A DNA stretch of 64,000 nt from Pseudocercospora fijiensis CIRAD86 (GCF_000340215.1 NW_006921532.1:2955337-3019336), one strand, 5' to 3'. Counted from the stretch's first letter, positions 22,092 to 32,879 are shown. Numbers and translations are program-made. Notes: generated by a model not told the origin, from the sequence alone.

Positions 22092-23501
22092 TCATTTCAA
22101 GTCCACATCAGAATAATGATTCGGCGCCTCACTCTGCCTCACAAAAACCCCTGGTTCCATCTCAGCCCAACAAGGCAAACAAAGCGGCGTGAACTCCTCA
22201 TCCAGTTCGTCCTGCAGAGCTTGTATCGCCACATCTCGACAAATGAATTTCTTGAGTTTCGGTGTGCCATCGGTGGCATCAAGCTCAAAAGTCCTGAACG
22301 GTCGCGTGATGAATCGATATGCTGTGAAAAATTCTTGCCAGCAATCTTCTAATTCCGCATGACCGACTCGTTCCTTGTCGCCGAGGATCTTTTGTTGTTC
22401 TGATGGATCTGGGGCTAATTTGATGTCTAGAACATCGAGGTGGGGAATCAGAGTTCTGAAGTCGAGGTGTGTTGCGAAGGGGAGGATGGCGGTGTAGATG
22501 AAGGATTTCAGGGAGGTAAGGTCGATGGAGCCGGGCGGTTGACCGTGGCGAAGCTGAGTGCTTGGTTTTGGATTGATGACTGGTTTTATGCTGTAGATCA
22601 GGGATGGAGGACCGCGTTCGAAGTATTCGTATGTTCCGTAGGCTTTGAGGAAGGAGCCTTCATTCAGACTGAGGTTAGACCAAGGTTGGAGTTTGAGTAT
22701 GCTGGAGGGTGCGATTGAGGGATATTGGGGTGGGATGTGGTCGAGTTCTGAGGAGTTGAGTGAGGGACGAATCGCGTTTGGGTTGTCGACTTGGAGAGTC
22801 AAGAGGTGGAAGTCCATGTCTGAGAAAGCCCATTCGCCGAATAGATCTATGGCGCAATTGGTCAGGATGGCTAGTTCGGGCGGTGGTGCCAGGACTTTGA
22901 GTATTTGAGGTTCGATCACTGAATATAGCCGTTGCCAGAGGGTTGCAGCAGCTCTATAACGGTGATCCTGTGTTGCTGCTAGGCGATGGGGGTATCGATC
23001 GTTGAAGCCTGGCAGCATGCGATCCGTGAGCAAGACAAAGCTCTCGACGGAAGACAACAGGTTGTTGGTGGCAATGAACGCCAGATAATCTTCCAGAACA
23101 TGATGGAATCGTTGCGCCCACTGAAGACTTGCTTCGCCGAGTGATCTGCCATCATGTGTCGGAGGATGAATCTTTGCATACTCTGCGACTTCCACAGCGT
23201 GCACGGCTTCGTCGAGAGCGCCCTGGGAGGTTGAGGAATTGAAAGAGCCTCGATCTCGCCATTCTGGTCTTGGTGCAATGTCAAGTTTCAATCGAGAGTA
23301 TTTGAAAAGTAGAGGTAATACGATGCGCCGCCACCGCTTGCAGACTCGCGATGCACTCTTGTATGTGAGGTCGGTCCCCGATGTCAAGCTTAGATTTGGT
23401 TCTAGTCTTGCCTTGATGTCGGAAGGTGCTGGCGTTTCCAGTTGATCGAAGATCACTAGCAACAACTCTTCCGGTAGTCTGCTGATCTCGCTTGCAGCCA
23501 T
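22092..23501 (-). CDS. F-box domain protein
   Basis: Single-exon gene of 469 residues. The first 60 residues carry an F-box: ISRLPEELLLVIFDQLETP, then a conserved S-R-V-C-K-R-W-R-R-I-V-L-P-L segment. This would bind Skp1 and make the protein the substrate-recruiting part of an SCF ubiquitin ligase. The remaining 400 residues show no repeats or domain I recognise. They are typical of the large lineage-specific families of fungal F-box proteins, so the substrate is unknown. A 180-bp MITE lies 142 bp upstream of the start codon, within the likely promoter. Confidence 0.88.
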   Translation of the reverse strand: MAASEISRLPEELLLVIFDQLETPAPSDIKARLEPNLSLTSGTDLTYKSASRVCKRWRRIVLPLLFKYSRLKLDIAPRPEWRDRGSFNSSTSQGALDEAVHAVEVAEYAKIHPPTHDGRSLGEASLQWAQRFHHVLEDYLAFIATNNLLSSVESFVLLTDRMLPGFNDRYPHRLAATQDHRYRAAATLWQRLYSVIEPQILKVLAPPPELAILTNCAIDLFGEWAFSDMDFHLLTLQVDNPNAIRPSLNSSELDHIPPQYPSIAPSSILKLQPWSNLSLNEGSFLKAYGTYEYFERGPPSLIYSIKPVINPKPSTQLRHGQPPGSIDLTSLKSFIYTAILPFATHLDFRTLIPHLDVLDIKLAPDPSEQQKILGDKERVGHAELEDCWQEFFTAYRFITRPFRTFELDATDGTPKLKKFICRDVAIQALQDELDEEFTPLCLPCWAEMEPGVFVRQSEAPNHYSDVDLK

Positions 23502-23643
23502 TTGCGCGGTTCACGAAAGTAATGATGAGGGTGGAAGTCGGATGGATGGATGGCGAGGTGTTGTTCGTGAGGCAGCGGGTCCGGGAAGGCAAGTGGGCCG
23601 AGAAAGTCAATTTGTTCCCTTCTTTTTGACGTGCCAATACATA

Positions 23644-23823
23644 CACTGCGATTAAGCGAGATGGCGGACGGCGGTGATCCCTAAAAACGGGATCTAACTA
23701 GTCAAAGCTAGCGTACTGCCTAAAGGAATTATCCGTACCTTTAAAAAGTTCACGTCTAACGTTTTCAAGCTAGCTGCCGTCTACGGGGATTACCCCCGTC
23801 CGCCATCTCGCTTAATCGCAGTG
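23644..23823. mobile_element. 180-bp MITE with TA target duplication
   Basis: Perfect 28-bp terminal inverted repeats begin CACTGCGATTAAGCGAGATG, and the match continues to 37 bp with two mismatches. TA dinucleotides flank both ends (23642-23643 and 23824-23825), the Tc1/mariner signature. The interior has no frame. The element is a non-autonomous hairpin-like transposon in the F-box gene's upstream region. It shows little RIP damage, consistent with its being shorter than the length RIP usually needs. Confidence 0.9.
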
Positions 23824-24132
23824 TATGAGCATTGCAACATTTTCCAGACAGCAGGACCTACGCTGTGACGGTCTTTACCTAGAGTACGAGGCGATGTTCC
23901 GCATACTTCAAATGCTGCTGTCATGAGACGCTCTGCCTAAGGCCAGAGATTGTTTTCTGAGAACCGAAAGGCCAAAGACATGGCGCTGTTGGAGATCTGC
24001 CGCCGGCGAGCCATCACTGCTAGAACCAAGGAAGGTAATCTTACTCTACCTCGTTGCTGACTGATACATAAACATTGCTTGTCGTCCTGCTTGGGCGTCA
24101 CTATTCCTTTCGTACGATTTCGCGATGGAGAT

Positions 24133-25239
24133 ATGGGCAATTGCATCGGATCACCGAATGGAGGCGCCGAGACTGCTCAGGCACGAAATGCCGATCTAGA
24201 GAAGGCAGAGCAAGAGACTGAAATCCTCAAAACGCGAAACGTTTCTCTAGAGCATGAGAATGCCGAGCTCAGACAGCGTAACTCAGACCTCCAGCATCGA
24301 TGCGAGGCGCTTGAAGCGGAATATCAGAAACGTCTGGCCGAGCGCGACGCGCAGGCCCGCAAGCACGACGAGGACCGGCAGAAGCAAGCCAACGATCTGA
24401 TCCTGCTATCGACCGAGCGAGATGGAGCAAGAGATGCCGTGCAACAGTTGGAGAGGCGGATCGCTGAGCTACAAACTCGGAATGAAGTGCTGGCCCTGCA
24501 GCTGGAATCTACTCGCGCGGATGCGGCGATATTGACGAAAAACGAGATGTCGAGGCTGCGCGACGATCTCGTTCACGAATCTCAGCGCAATATGGCCGAG
24601 CTTCTGGAGCGAATGAATGCGATTCGGGATGCTGCTCTTGAAGAGTTGGCTCAGGCCAAAGCCACTGCGGCCGTGGAATCTGCAGCCGCGCGGGAAGCGG
24701 CGAGCGCGCTGGAGAGGCTGAAAGCGGCAGCCGAGCAACAGCATGAAGAGGATAGTCTTAAGTTGGCTGCTACCTTGAAAAAGCTCTCGCACTGTGAAGC
24801 TCAGTACGACGAGAGTCGCACAAACCATGTGTCGACGCAGGCGGCCCTCGATGCCTCACAAGCTCAATTGTCAAAGCTGTCACAAGAGCTGGAGACGACC
24901 AGAGCAGCACTGTCGAACGCGAATGCCAGCTATGGTTGGAACATATCTGATGTCGATTGGACCGAGCGAGATTACCACGATAATCCTTACAAGTTCTCGC
25001 ACAGAACCACTCGCAAGGACTTCACAGTCAGCTACAAATGGTGGGATGCCAGTAACGATTACTGTGTCGATATTCGCGAATGGTATTACAACACCAAAAG
25101 CAGCAGGATGGAGCGGACCACTAAGGGAGTATTTCTCCCGTTGCCGACTGCGCAAGAGCTGTCTCGGATTCTGCCTGAAGTCGTGCGGCAGGCGAAAGTC
25201 GTTCAAGTACGCAGTCCAAAAGGCTCAGTAAATGGCTGA
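24133..25239 (+). CDS. Putatively lipidated coiled-coil protein with a C-terminal PC4/Sub1-like domain
   Basis: Intronless, 368 residues from the ATG at 24133. I chose this start because it gives MGNCIGSPNGG, a strong N-myristoylation consensus (Gly2, small residue at 6) with a Cys4 that could be palmitoylated. An in-frame ATG 54 bp upstream would bury it. Residues about 20-265 are a long heptad-type coiled coil rich in Glu, Ala, Gln and Arg. Residues about 290-350 resemble the PC4/Sub1 fold: an RKDFTVSYKWW strand, then CVDIREWYY, then TTKGVFLPL and a helix ending in V. This matches the PC4 order of V-D-I-R-E-Y/W and K-G-[IV]-x-L. PC4 proteins bind single-stranded DNA and act in transcription, so membrane anchoring would be unexpected. 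The PC4 assignment is by eye. Function is unknown. Confidence 0.78.
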   Translation: MGNCIGSPNGGAETAQARNADLEKAEQETEILKTRNVSLEHENAELRQRNSDLQHRCEALEAEYQKRLAERDAQARKHDEDRQKQANDLILLSTERDGARDAVQQLERRIAELQTRNEVLALQLESTRADAAILTKNEMSRLRDDLVHESQRNMAELLERMNAIRDAALEELAQAKATAAVESAAAREAASALERLKAAAEQQHEEDSLKLAATLKKLSHCEAQYDESRTNHVSTQAALDASQAQLSKLSQELETTRAALSNANASYGWNISDVDWTERDYHDNPYKFSHRTTRKDFTVSYKWWDASNDYCVDIREWYYNTKSSRMERTTKGVFLPLPTAQELSRILPEVVRQAKVVQVRSPKGSVNG

Positions 25240-26070
25240 CATGTGATCACCAACAATCATCTTCGATATTTGTGGCAGGAGTACAAGTGGCACCTGTTAG
25301 CGCAGGCCAATACTCAGGCTGAACTCCGGAAACAGCTTCTTGAGGGCATCGACTCCCACTCGAGGATATTCGAGGTGACGGGCCAGATCTTCTCTGGTTC
25401 CTCAAACACAATGCTGTACCATGCCAGACAACAACCATTCCTGACTCGAGCCTGACATGACGTAGGCCTACCGTTTACACACATACGACACATTGGAGAT
25501 GCAGGGGTCTTAGAGCTCAACATCAGCTTGCTCCACTTCGCCGCATGTCCGCCGGGACATTCTTGACAGTTATTAGCGCTTCACGACTGAGCTTCCGCGG
25601 AATCTCTTCTCCGAGCTATGTGCCATCTCACAACCTAGCCGCCAAGAATACTACGATATCCTACCTCCCGCAAGGGATAGGTAAAGGGTTGGACTGGATT
25701 CGACTAGAATAGCAGTACTGTTATCTCGCGATACGCCGTGGACATAAGAGCCAAAGAAAGGCTCCACGGTGGACATCGTGCTTGTAAGCTTACGGACATT
25801 GTGCGTGGATCTCGCGGCACAACACTACCTCACAAGCAAGCGTGCTAGAAGCCTCGACATAATAGCATTGTTGTGTAGCAAGGACAGGAGCTAACTCCGG
25901 AGCATTGCATTGCATAGCCGATATTATAGCTCGGCTCCTCTCGTGCTGCCTAAGCATCTGCGTCTTACGCGATGACGACTCCGCTTACAGCTGCAGACTC
26001 ACGACTTTGAAGAACTCACTCCCTGATTTCAATTACCATTCAGATCAGTGTGTTTAGACTTTCACGTGCG
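25240..26070. other. Intergenic region, no supported gene
   Basis: About 830 bp between the coiled-coil gene and the esterase. Only short conflicting frames occur. It should hold the coiled-coil gene's 3' end and the esterase promoter, but I see no defined element. Confidence 0.5.
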
Positions 26071-27203
26071 ATGGCTTCTGAAGCACAGATCCCAACGCCA
26101 ACCTTGGGCGAAAAGCTGTTGATTGTGCCATTGCTCTTCAAAGTGATAGGATCAACGCTATTCCGCTTTGTGTCTCTCCCATTTGTCGGCAAAAGGGCCA
26201 ACAGGCCGTTTAAAGACATCGCATTCGCAGCTCTACGCGCGAATCTCGCCGGTGTCAATGCTGCTCAAGAGCAATGGATGAACTCCGCACAATCAACAGA
26301 TCAGACCTATCTCGACATTGCTCAGAAGGCTAAATTCCAACCTGACACGGCTGTCCTCGAATCTGGCCTGAAACTTCATTGGATCGGGCCTAAATCGGCG
26401 GACAAGATTATACTGTACTTCCATGGCGGAGGGTACGTAATGAGCTGCACTCCAGGGCACATTACATGGCTTTATGAGCTTCAGCAAGATCTCTCCAAGA
26501 AGAGCAATGTGGCCGTGGTCCTGGTTTCATACACTCTAGCACCAAAGGGGCAATATCCACTGAATGTAAAGCAAGCTGCAGAATCGCTTCAATTCTTACT
26601 CACGAAGCAAGGGAAGAAGGCCGGTGATGTAAGTGGTCACATCCCATCGAAATGCAACACCGATGCTCATGTATTTGCTAGATTGTCATCGCCGGGGACT
26701 CCGCGGGCGCCAACATGACACTCGCCCTCCTATCTCATCTGCTCCACCCTCATCCAGGCGTCCCGAAAACTGAGCTCAACGAACCCCTCGCTACTGCAAT
26801 CCTCATCTCACCATGGGTCAAGTTCTCTCCGACAGACGACAGCTGGAAACGTAATGCGACATCAGATATGATTCCTCCCATCGCCGTAGGTCGATGGGCG
26901 TCATTATTCAAAGGCTCGAAGCCGTCGGACGAGTACAACGAGCCGATCCTCGCTGATGCGAAGTGGTTCTCTAGTCTCGACAAGATTGTCAAGGATGTAT
27001 TGGTATGGGGCGGTGATAACGAGGTCCTGATTGACAGCATCCAAGATTTCACCAAGACTCTCAAAGCCGCTCATTCTAAGGTTGAACTGGTTGTCGAAAA
27101 GGGCGCTGCTCATGAGGATTTCTTGATTGATAAGCTCCTGGGGTATGCTGAGAAGGCAGAAGGGACGCAGTTGGTCGAGAGCTGGATTGCCGAGAGGATC
27201 TGA
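26071..27203 (+). CDS. Alpha/beta hydrolase, hormone-sensitive-lipase family esterase
   Basis: A serine esterase or lipase. Exons 26071-26628 and 26682-27203 flank a 53-bp intron (GTAAGT...GCTAG), in phase 0, for 359 residues. The oxyanion-hole motif HGGGY is at residues 118-122, the mark of the HSL family. The nucleophile elbow G-D-S-A-G at 191-195 puts the catalytic Ser at 193. The Asp is probably in WGGDNEVLID and the His in EKGAAHEDFLID near the C-terminus. A hydrophobic segment near residues 15-40 could be a membrane anchor. The start chosen is the first ATG. It lies tail-to-tail with the P450 gene, 300 bp apart. The substrate cannot be inferred. Confidence 0.9.
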
Positions 27204-27504
27204 GCCTATCAGTGGTTTAAGTCGAGGTGAGGTCCAATCGCTCGTCATATGCGGCGATCAGTTGACCAGAGGCTGAAGCGCGGTGGAGTGCGGGATAGCA
27301 GTGTCAGCGCAGACATGTCATGTGCTGTCTCGTTCGAAGACAGCAGAAGACTTAGAAACGGCTGGTCAAAGACAATTGGGACAAGAGCAAGTTAGGCTAT
27401 TTCCTGTTGTCACGAGAGAACGCTATCAGTTAGGTATGCTATCATCAATCGATTTAAATGAGTAAATGTGACTCCGAACGCTCGATGTCCTGTGGTTGCA
27501 TCAT

Positions 27505-29251
27505 CTACCTGACGGCTTCAGTCACTCTCACCATAAGAGCTGGCTTATCCCATAAAGTGTGAACACGACATCTCTGAATCCAATCTCGACTCTGCAACTC
27601 AAGCTCCATATCGAAACTCCAAACCATCTTCGCCATGATGAGTCGCATCTCGGCATACGCAAGGTTCTAGCGCAAGTCAGTCAGTCAGCTTCATCACAAG
27701 AGAAAAAAAGAGGTCGAAATCGACTCACCTTCCCCAAGCAATTCCTCGGTCCAAACGAAAATGGCTGCATACCACTCCTCTTATCATCTTTGTACTCCTC
27801 GTCGCCCATCCATCGCTCCGGCACAAACTGCTCAGCATTCTTGAAATTCTTCTCTGAGTGATACGCCGGGTATTGGGAGACACACACTGATGTGCCCTCG
27901 GGGATGTAGTATCCAGATACAGTCTCTCCTCCAGGGCCGATTCTACGCTCGAATCCTGTTGGCACTGGTGGGAAGTAGCGAAGGGCTTCATTCATAACCG
28001 CAACTAGGTAAGGCGAACTGTTGACTTCATGGAGGGTGATTTCATCGTATGAGGCCCACTTTCCTCGGACTTCTTCCGTCAACTTTTGGAGGACGGCAGG
28101 GTTGGTAAGTAGGCAGTATGTCGCGCCACTAAGCAGACTGGCCGTAGTCTCGGAGCCGGCAGTCAGCATCAGATTGGCGTTGGAATCAAGTTCGCCTTTC
28201 TCCATCTTGTACCCTTTCTCGCCATTATGCTGCAGAATGAGAGTCATGAAGTCTGGTCGCTGTGTATCGCGTTCCATGCGATTTTTGACCTGCTTCGAGA
28301 CCCAAGCGAAGTAAACCGTTCGTTTGGCTATGAGGCGCTTGTCGATGATCATGCTCCCAAGGGACTTCACCCAAGGCCAGTATCTGCTGATGTAAAACAT
28401 GCGGAAAGCCTTGACTGAGTCGAAGAGTAATGTTATGACCCAATGAGTCTCGCCAGTCTGAAGGCAGCCGAAAGGTTCACCAAACATCTAGAAGTAAAAG
28501 GTAGAAGAGTTAGCAGATGTCTCAAGCGAGAAAACCCGCCTTTTGCAACAGGTGAATCGACTGGCGCTCGAGGGCTAGAAAGCGGGAGTGCGCAGGTTTA
28601 CTCACGAGATCCGCAATGATGTCGAACGTCGTCCAGTTATACCATTTGGTCAAGTCGGCGACAGGTTTGGTCTTGATGGTCTCCCTGAGCCCATCCACGA
28701 GCTGATCCACGTAGCCTTGAAGCAGACCTTCTTGGTCGGTAAGAGCTTTCTCGCTGAACGCATGTGACAAGACTCTCCTGCCTTTGGAGTGCAAGTCATC
28801 ATCCGCGATGATTATGCTTGGCGCACCATTCATAGGAGGCGGATACCACGCGGGGTCTTTCAGAGTATTAAGATGGCCCTTCATCTTGCCTGTTCGAAAG
28901 CCATAGATATCAGGCCAGGCAGTATCTATCGAGGTGAACGAGATTTCATTCGGGGAGATCCTGACGACTTCTCCATATTTCTCATGTAGTTCGTTGACAT
29001 TCTGGACGGTAGTGCCTTTAAGAAGATGCCGAATGTATGGTAATCTGGACAGCGCGTTGAGCTTCGGTCCAGGTATGTGAGAGAGCGGGCCGAAATATAG
29101 CTTGTAGATGAGGTTGCCCACCACATAAAGTAGTGCCTGAATTCACCTTAGAATCTGTCGATGGAGATGATGAATGGGCGCAAAATTCACGTACCAGTGT
29201 CGCAAAGCCGGCGGTGAATGATATTGGCCTTTCAGCCGACGACGTGTCCAT
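27505..29251 (-). CDS. Cytochrome P450 monooxygenase
   Basis: A haem-thiolate monooxygenase, probably anchored in the ER membrane. Exons are 29251-29195, 29136-28606, 28487-27729 and 27666-27505, with introns of 58, 118 and 62 bp, all phase 0. The product has 502 residues. The N-terminus has a membrane helix ([19 protein letters not shown]) and the Pro-rich HIPGPKL. Helix I reads AGSETT (306-311), the ExxR is EALR (363-366), and the PERW-type motif is FVPERW (417-422). The haem loop [11 protein letters not shown] puts the axial Cys at 446. All P450 landmarks are intact. The closest family from memory is the fungal CYP group often found near polyketide clusters, but no synthase is in this window. 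A longer N-terminus starting at 29344 is possible but less family-like. Confidence 0.93.
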
Positions 29252-29570
29252 CTTGAGACGAATCTCCTCAAGTTGTGCTGCAGCGGAAAGCAGCCTCCAA
29301 CGGAGTTGGGCCGTAACGCAACGTATTCTTCTGGTCCCGTGCACTAGCTTGGAGCTGGCAAAATTGGTTCACTTCTTTTGATTGATTTGATTGCGGATTG
29401 TGAGGCTTGTAAAGCTGATGAGTTGCGGTTTTATGAACGCGGGAGTATCGCAGGGCCGCTGGCCGTAGGAAGATCTGCTGAGATGAGTAATAGAGTGTCG
29501 GTTCGTGCTTTCGTGCTCGCAGCCCTGCTGCCATGAATAAGCCGTTGGTCGTGAACTCTCGAGTCCACCG
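29252..29570. other. Intergenic, P450 promoter and CTF8 3' region
   Basis: About 320 bp between two minus-strand genes. No gene is visible. It must contain the P450 promoter. Confidence 0.5.
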
Positions 29571-30044
29571 TCATCGTTCCACGGCGATATCAGCGGTCTG
29601 CTCCGCACCCATGGGCTCTGGGCGATGGGCAAAGAGCATCTTCAAATGCATGATTTCTGCGATCTCCACTTCATCCTCGGCTGCAGGATGGCTGGCGTGA
29701 GGAGAAATTGGGCGACGTCGAATGACGGCCACTGGTTTGGAGAGCTTCTTCACCTCCCCTGCCATACGCTGATGAGTGCCAATATACAGGAGGACTCGCG
29801 TGCCGTCCCAGTCACCACGGCCATCCACGCTGTCGTCAGCGGCAGGAAAGACCAGGCGGCCGAGCTGCAGCGCTCTGCCAAATTCGGCCTGGGCGCTCTC
29901 GCTCAGAATGCTGCCTTGAAGCTCCACCAAGGCCAGGCCCGCTGGAGTGCGGAGTGTCGGCGGCAGAGCGCTCTCGACGCCGTTGCCGTTGCCGTTGCCG
30001 TTTTCTCGCTGAAGCGCAGGCGGATGTACAGTGACCGAAGGCAT
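29571..30044 (-). CDS. ctf8: CTF8 family, subunit of the Ctf18 clamp-loader complex
   Basis: Ctf8 with Dcc1 and Ctf18 forms an alternative PCNA loader needed for sister-chromatid cohesion. Single exon, 157 residues from the ATG at 30044 (MPSVTV). The family core is clear. LALVELQGS near residue 50 is followed by LGRLVFPA, and then RVLLYIGTHQRMAGEVKKLS with KPVAVIRR, the conserved Ctf8 block. The frame stays open to 30245 upstream, but that extra part looks unlike the family. A (GCCGTT)4 microsatellite encodes an N-G repeat at about residues 14-21 and is probably length-variable. The C-terminal 40 residues are less conserved. Confidence 0.9.
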   Translation of the reverse strand: MPSVTVHPPALQRENGNGNGNGVESALPPTLRTPAGLALVELQGSILSESAQAEFGRALQLGRLVFPAADDSVDGRGDWDGTRVLLYIGTHQRMAGEVKKLSKPVAVIRRRPISPHASHPAAEDEVEIAEIMHLKMLFAHRPEPMGAEQTADIAVER

Positions 30045-30638
30045 GATGCAGGCTGCGTGACGTCGAGATGCCTTTCGTTCTTGCTCGTTCGGAGAGTCGG
30101 TATACCACTTGAGCCTAAGGAGAGGCAGGGAGTCAGGCGGGGAGGCGAATGCAAAGGGTAATCTTCTCAGCCAGCCGAGAAAGCTTGGCCGGCCAGCTTG
30201 GTTCTGCCACGACACACGACTGCATCCTGCCACTGCCACTGCCACCCTACTTTCACTTCATGACCGCAGATTCGACTAAGGTATGATGGGAAATAGTCGC
30301 GCGCTCGCTTGCTTCATTTGTCGCCACCACGAGTCTTGGTGTGCCCGTACTGAAATGTCTCTCGGCACTGCGTCATACTTATCCAAGCCAGATTGCCATA
30401 AGACTGCCAGCCCTAGATTTGATATGCAATCCTGCACTAATCCCTATCCACGAATGCCGCTCTTCTACTGTACAGCCCTTCCATGCACCTAGCCATGCAT
30501 GCTAGAATGCAGGATCTGCGTCCAAAGTGGAGACTCTACGCCCAATGGATTCTTTTGGCCTTGTCGGCAGCTTACACTAGTATTACACAACTTCTCTGCC
30601 AGCAGTGCAAATGGATCGTGTCCTCGTGGCACACTTCA
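30045..30638. other. Intergenic region between CTF8 and GrpE genes
   Basis: About 590 bp, no supported gene. It must contain the CTF8 promoter and the end of the GrpE gene. Confidence 0.5.
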
Positions 30639-31495
30639 TCATGAATTCTTGACAACGCCAACCTTTGCCGCCTGCACGCATCATTAGCAACGAGACTCGT
30701 GACTCGCAAGGGAGCGTTGACTTACCCGCAGCACTCTTCCGTTATACAAGACGCCCTTCTGCTGAGTGTAGAAAACCGTTCCATCCTTCTTGTCAGCTTG
30801 GGGTGTCTGGAACGTTGCCTCGTGGTGATTGGGGTTGAAGGCTTCACCCTCCACACTTGGATCAAACACCTCCATGCCATGTCTCTTCAATGTCTTCAAC
30901 AGAATTTCATGGGTCATCTTGAGCCCATTGTGCAGGTTGACCAGCTCCTGGTTTGCCTCGGTGAGCTTTTCCTTTGGCACATTCTCGAGCGCACGGTCAA
31001 GGTTGTCTATGCTCTCAAGAAGGTCCTTGGCAAATCTTTGGAGAGCGAAGTCCTTCGCTGCCTGTACCTCGCGCTTCGTTTGTTCTTGCAGGTTGCGGTA
31101 CTCTGCCACCTGTCGCTTCAATCGATCCTGCCAAGACTGTCAGTCACTGCCTGATCTTCTTCACCTATTGTTCTTCGACATACTGTCAAGTCAAGGTTCT
31201 CCCTCTTCTTGCTCTCCAACTCGTGTGCCAGCGGGTTCTCCTTTGCAGCGTCTTCCTTAGGCGTTTCTTTGGTTCCCTCGGTATTCTCCTTCAAGACCTC
31301 TTCCTGCTTTGCTTCAGACTCTTGCTGCGATGAATACCATCTCCGCGATGCAATGCCGTGTGATGCTGAAGTTGCTGGCGCAACTCTGAATGTGGATGCT
31401 GCGAAGGAAGTAGGCTGCGGCGTTCGCGCTGTTTTGAGGACCTGTGCTTGTCGCGAGATAGTGTGAAAAGAGCGCGCTAATCTTTGTTGAAGCAT
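30639..31495 (-). CDS. mge1: Mitochondrial GrpE homologue (MGE1)
   Basis: Nucleotide-exchange factor for mitochondrial Hsp70 in the matrix, required for protein import and folding. Exons are 31495-31184, 31127-30726 and 30671-30639, with introns of 56 and 54 bp. The product has 248 residues. The N-terminus is a basic Ser/Arg-rich import signal (MLQQRLARSFHTISRQAQ). The long helix (DRLKRQVAEYRNLQEQTKRE) and the C-terminal beta domain follow. The 11-codon last exon completes the family's diagnostic ending RVLR-AAKVGVVKNS, which confirms the final splice. It is divergently paired with the amidohydrolase gene. Confidence 0.95.
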
Positions 31496-31895
31496 TGTGA
31501 TGTGTGTGAGACGAGAGGAAGAAGTGGATGGCGTAGGGTGAGAGGTGCTGCTTGTGGTGAGCTTCCAAAAAGTTCAAACCGCTCGGCGAAACTCGGACCA
31601 TGTCGCGTGCTTCACGAACGCCACCCATTTTCTTCTTCGCATTTCCACCACCACATCTCAAGCATACCATCATCATAATGTCCTGGCCAAATGCTTTTAC
31701 AATGCACAACTTCCCAGTCAACACACTGCTGACTCTTCGCGAGCATTTCCAAATCTTCCGAAGGCGAGTCGGCCGGCGTCCCGAAATCGCTGAGTCCGCT
31801 TCAGCTCAGTGAGAGATGATCGCCAATCTTTGCAAAACACGTCGTCCGACATCGTCTTCAAAATGCTAGCAGGCCCGAGATCAGAACTCCTCATA
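31496..31895. promoter_or_regulatory. Shared divergent promoter region, MGE1 / amidohydrolase
   Basis: About 400 bp between divergent starts. Both promoters must lie here. I found no specific motif. Confidence 0.4.
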
Positions 31896-32879
31896 ATGCG
31901 AGCCATTGCCCACGCCTTCCCCTTCCCCTTCCCCCTGACTTCATCTCATCGCACAATCTACCCACAATTATCCAGAATGACCCACTCCACGAAATCAGAT
32001 GCCTCTACCTCCACACTGGCAAGACGAATACCACCTGGAACATGGGATACCCACATGCATGTCGTCGAACCACACCGATTTCCTCTCGACCCCAAAGCAC
32101 AGTACAAGCCCTCAGCACACACTTTAGAGCAGGCCAATGCCTTCCTGAATCAAATCAACATACAGAAAATGGTTATAGTTCAACCCTCCATCTATGGAAA
32201 TGACAACAGCTGCACACTTGCCGCTCTTCAACAACTGGGATCCAAGAAAGGCCGCGCAGTAATCCAGTTTGATCCCAAAACCATAACGCGGGCACAATTG
32301 CAAGAATGGCATAATCTAGGAGCCCGGGGCGTGAGACTCAATTTCAAAAGCGTCGGTGCCAATCCGAGACAGAATGAAATCCAGGCGACGATGAGAGAAT
32401 ATGCCGATGCTGTGCGCTTTCTCAAGACATGGGCCTTGGAGCTATACATTTCCATGGAGAATGTTACTATGCTCGAGCCAGCTTTCGTGGAATCTTTAGG
32501 CGTCAAGATTATCATTGACCACTACGGGCATCCCACCAACGAGACACTCAGCAAAGCTCAAACGGCACAAGACGTTCCAGGATTTGATACCCTCGTGAGT
32601 TTGCTGAAAGACGGCAATACCTGGGTCAAATTAAGTGCTGGTTATCGTTTGTCGAAAGATCCCGATAATGCTTTGGTGAAGAGTCTATGCCAGGAGATCC
32701 TGAAAGCGAAGCCCGATCGATGTGTGTTCGCCACCGATTGGCCACACACGCGATTCGAGCATCTGTTAGTTGGAGAATACCTGGAGAAAATGTTAGATTG
32801 GTGTGAGGAGATGAAGATTGAATTAGAGCAGGTCTTGGTCAAGAACGCGGACGTGTTGTTTGATGCCTTGGAGCAGTAA
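31896..32879 (+). CDS. Amidohydrolase-2 family protein (2-pyrone-4,6-dicarboxylate lactonase-like)
   Basis: A metal-dependent hydrolase of the amidohydrolase superfamily. Relatives hydrolyse lactones such as 2-pyrone-4,6-dicarboxylate in aromatic degradation; the real substrate here is unknown. 327 residues in one exon. The metal-binding H-x-H is WDTHMHVVEP (His53 and His55). IIIDHYGHP and the late FATDWPHTRFEH supply the other expected metal and catalytic residues. Starts at 31863 and 31977 are also in frame. I use 31896, which gives a short basic/hydrophobic leader that could be a targeting peptide. The C-terminal helix is complete, ending DVLFDALEQ. It shares its promoter region with MGE1. 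Confidence 0.83.
   Translation: MRAIAHAFPFPFPLTSSHRTIYPQLSRMTHSTKSDASTSTLARRIPPGTWDTHMHVVEPHRFPLDPKAQYKPSAHTLEQANAFLNQINIQKMVIVQPSIYGNDNSCTLAALQQLGSKKGRAVIQFDPKTITRAQLQEWHNLGARGVRLNFKSVGANPRQNEIQATMREYADAVRFLKTWALELYISMENVTMLEPAFVESLGVKIIIDHYGHPTNETLSKAQTAQDVPGFDTLVSLLKDGNTWVKLSAGYRLSKDPDNALVKSLCQEILKAKPDRCVFATDWPHTRFEHLLVGEYLEKMLDWCEEMKIELEQVLVKNADVLFDALEQ

Noticed and set aside
24079..24132. Upstream ATG of the coiled-coil gene
   Set aside because: It would add 18 residues before the MGNCIGS sequence, which looks like a true N-terminus. Not disproved.
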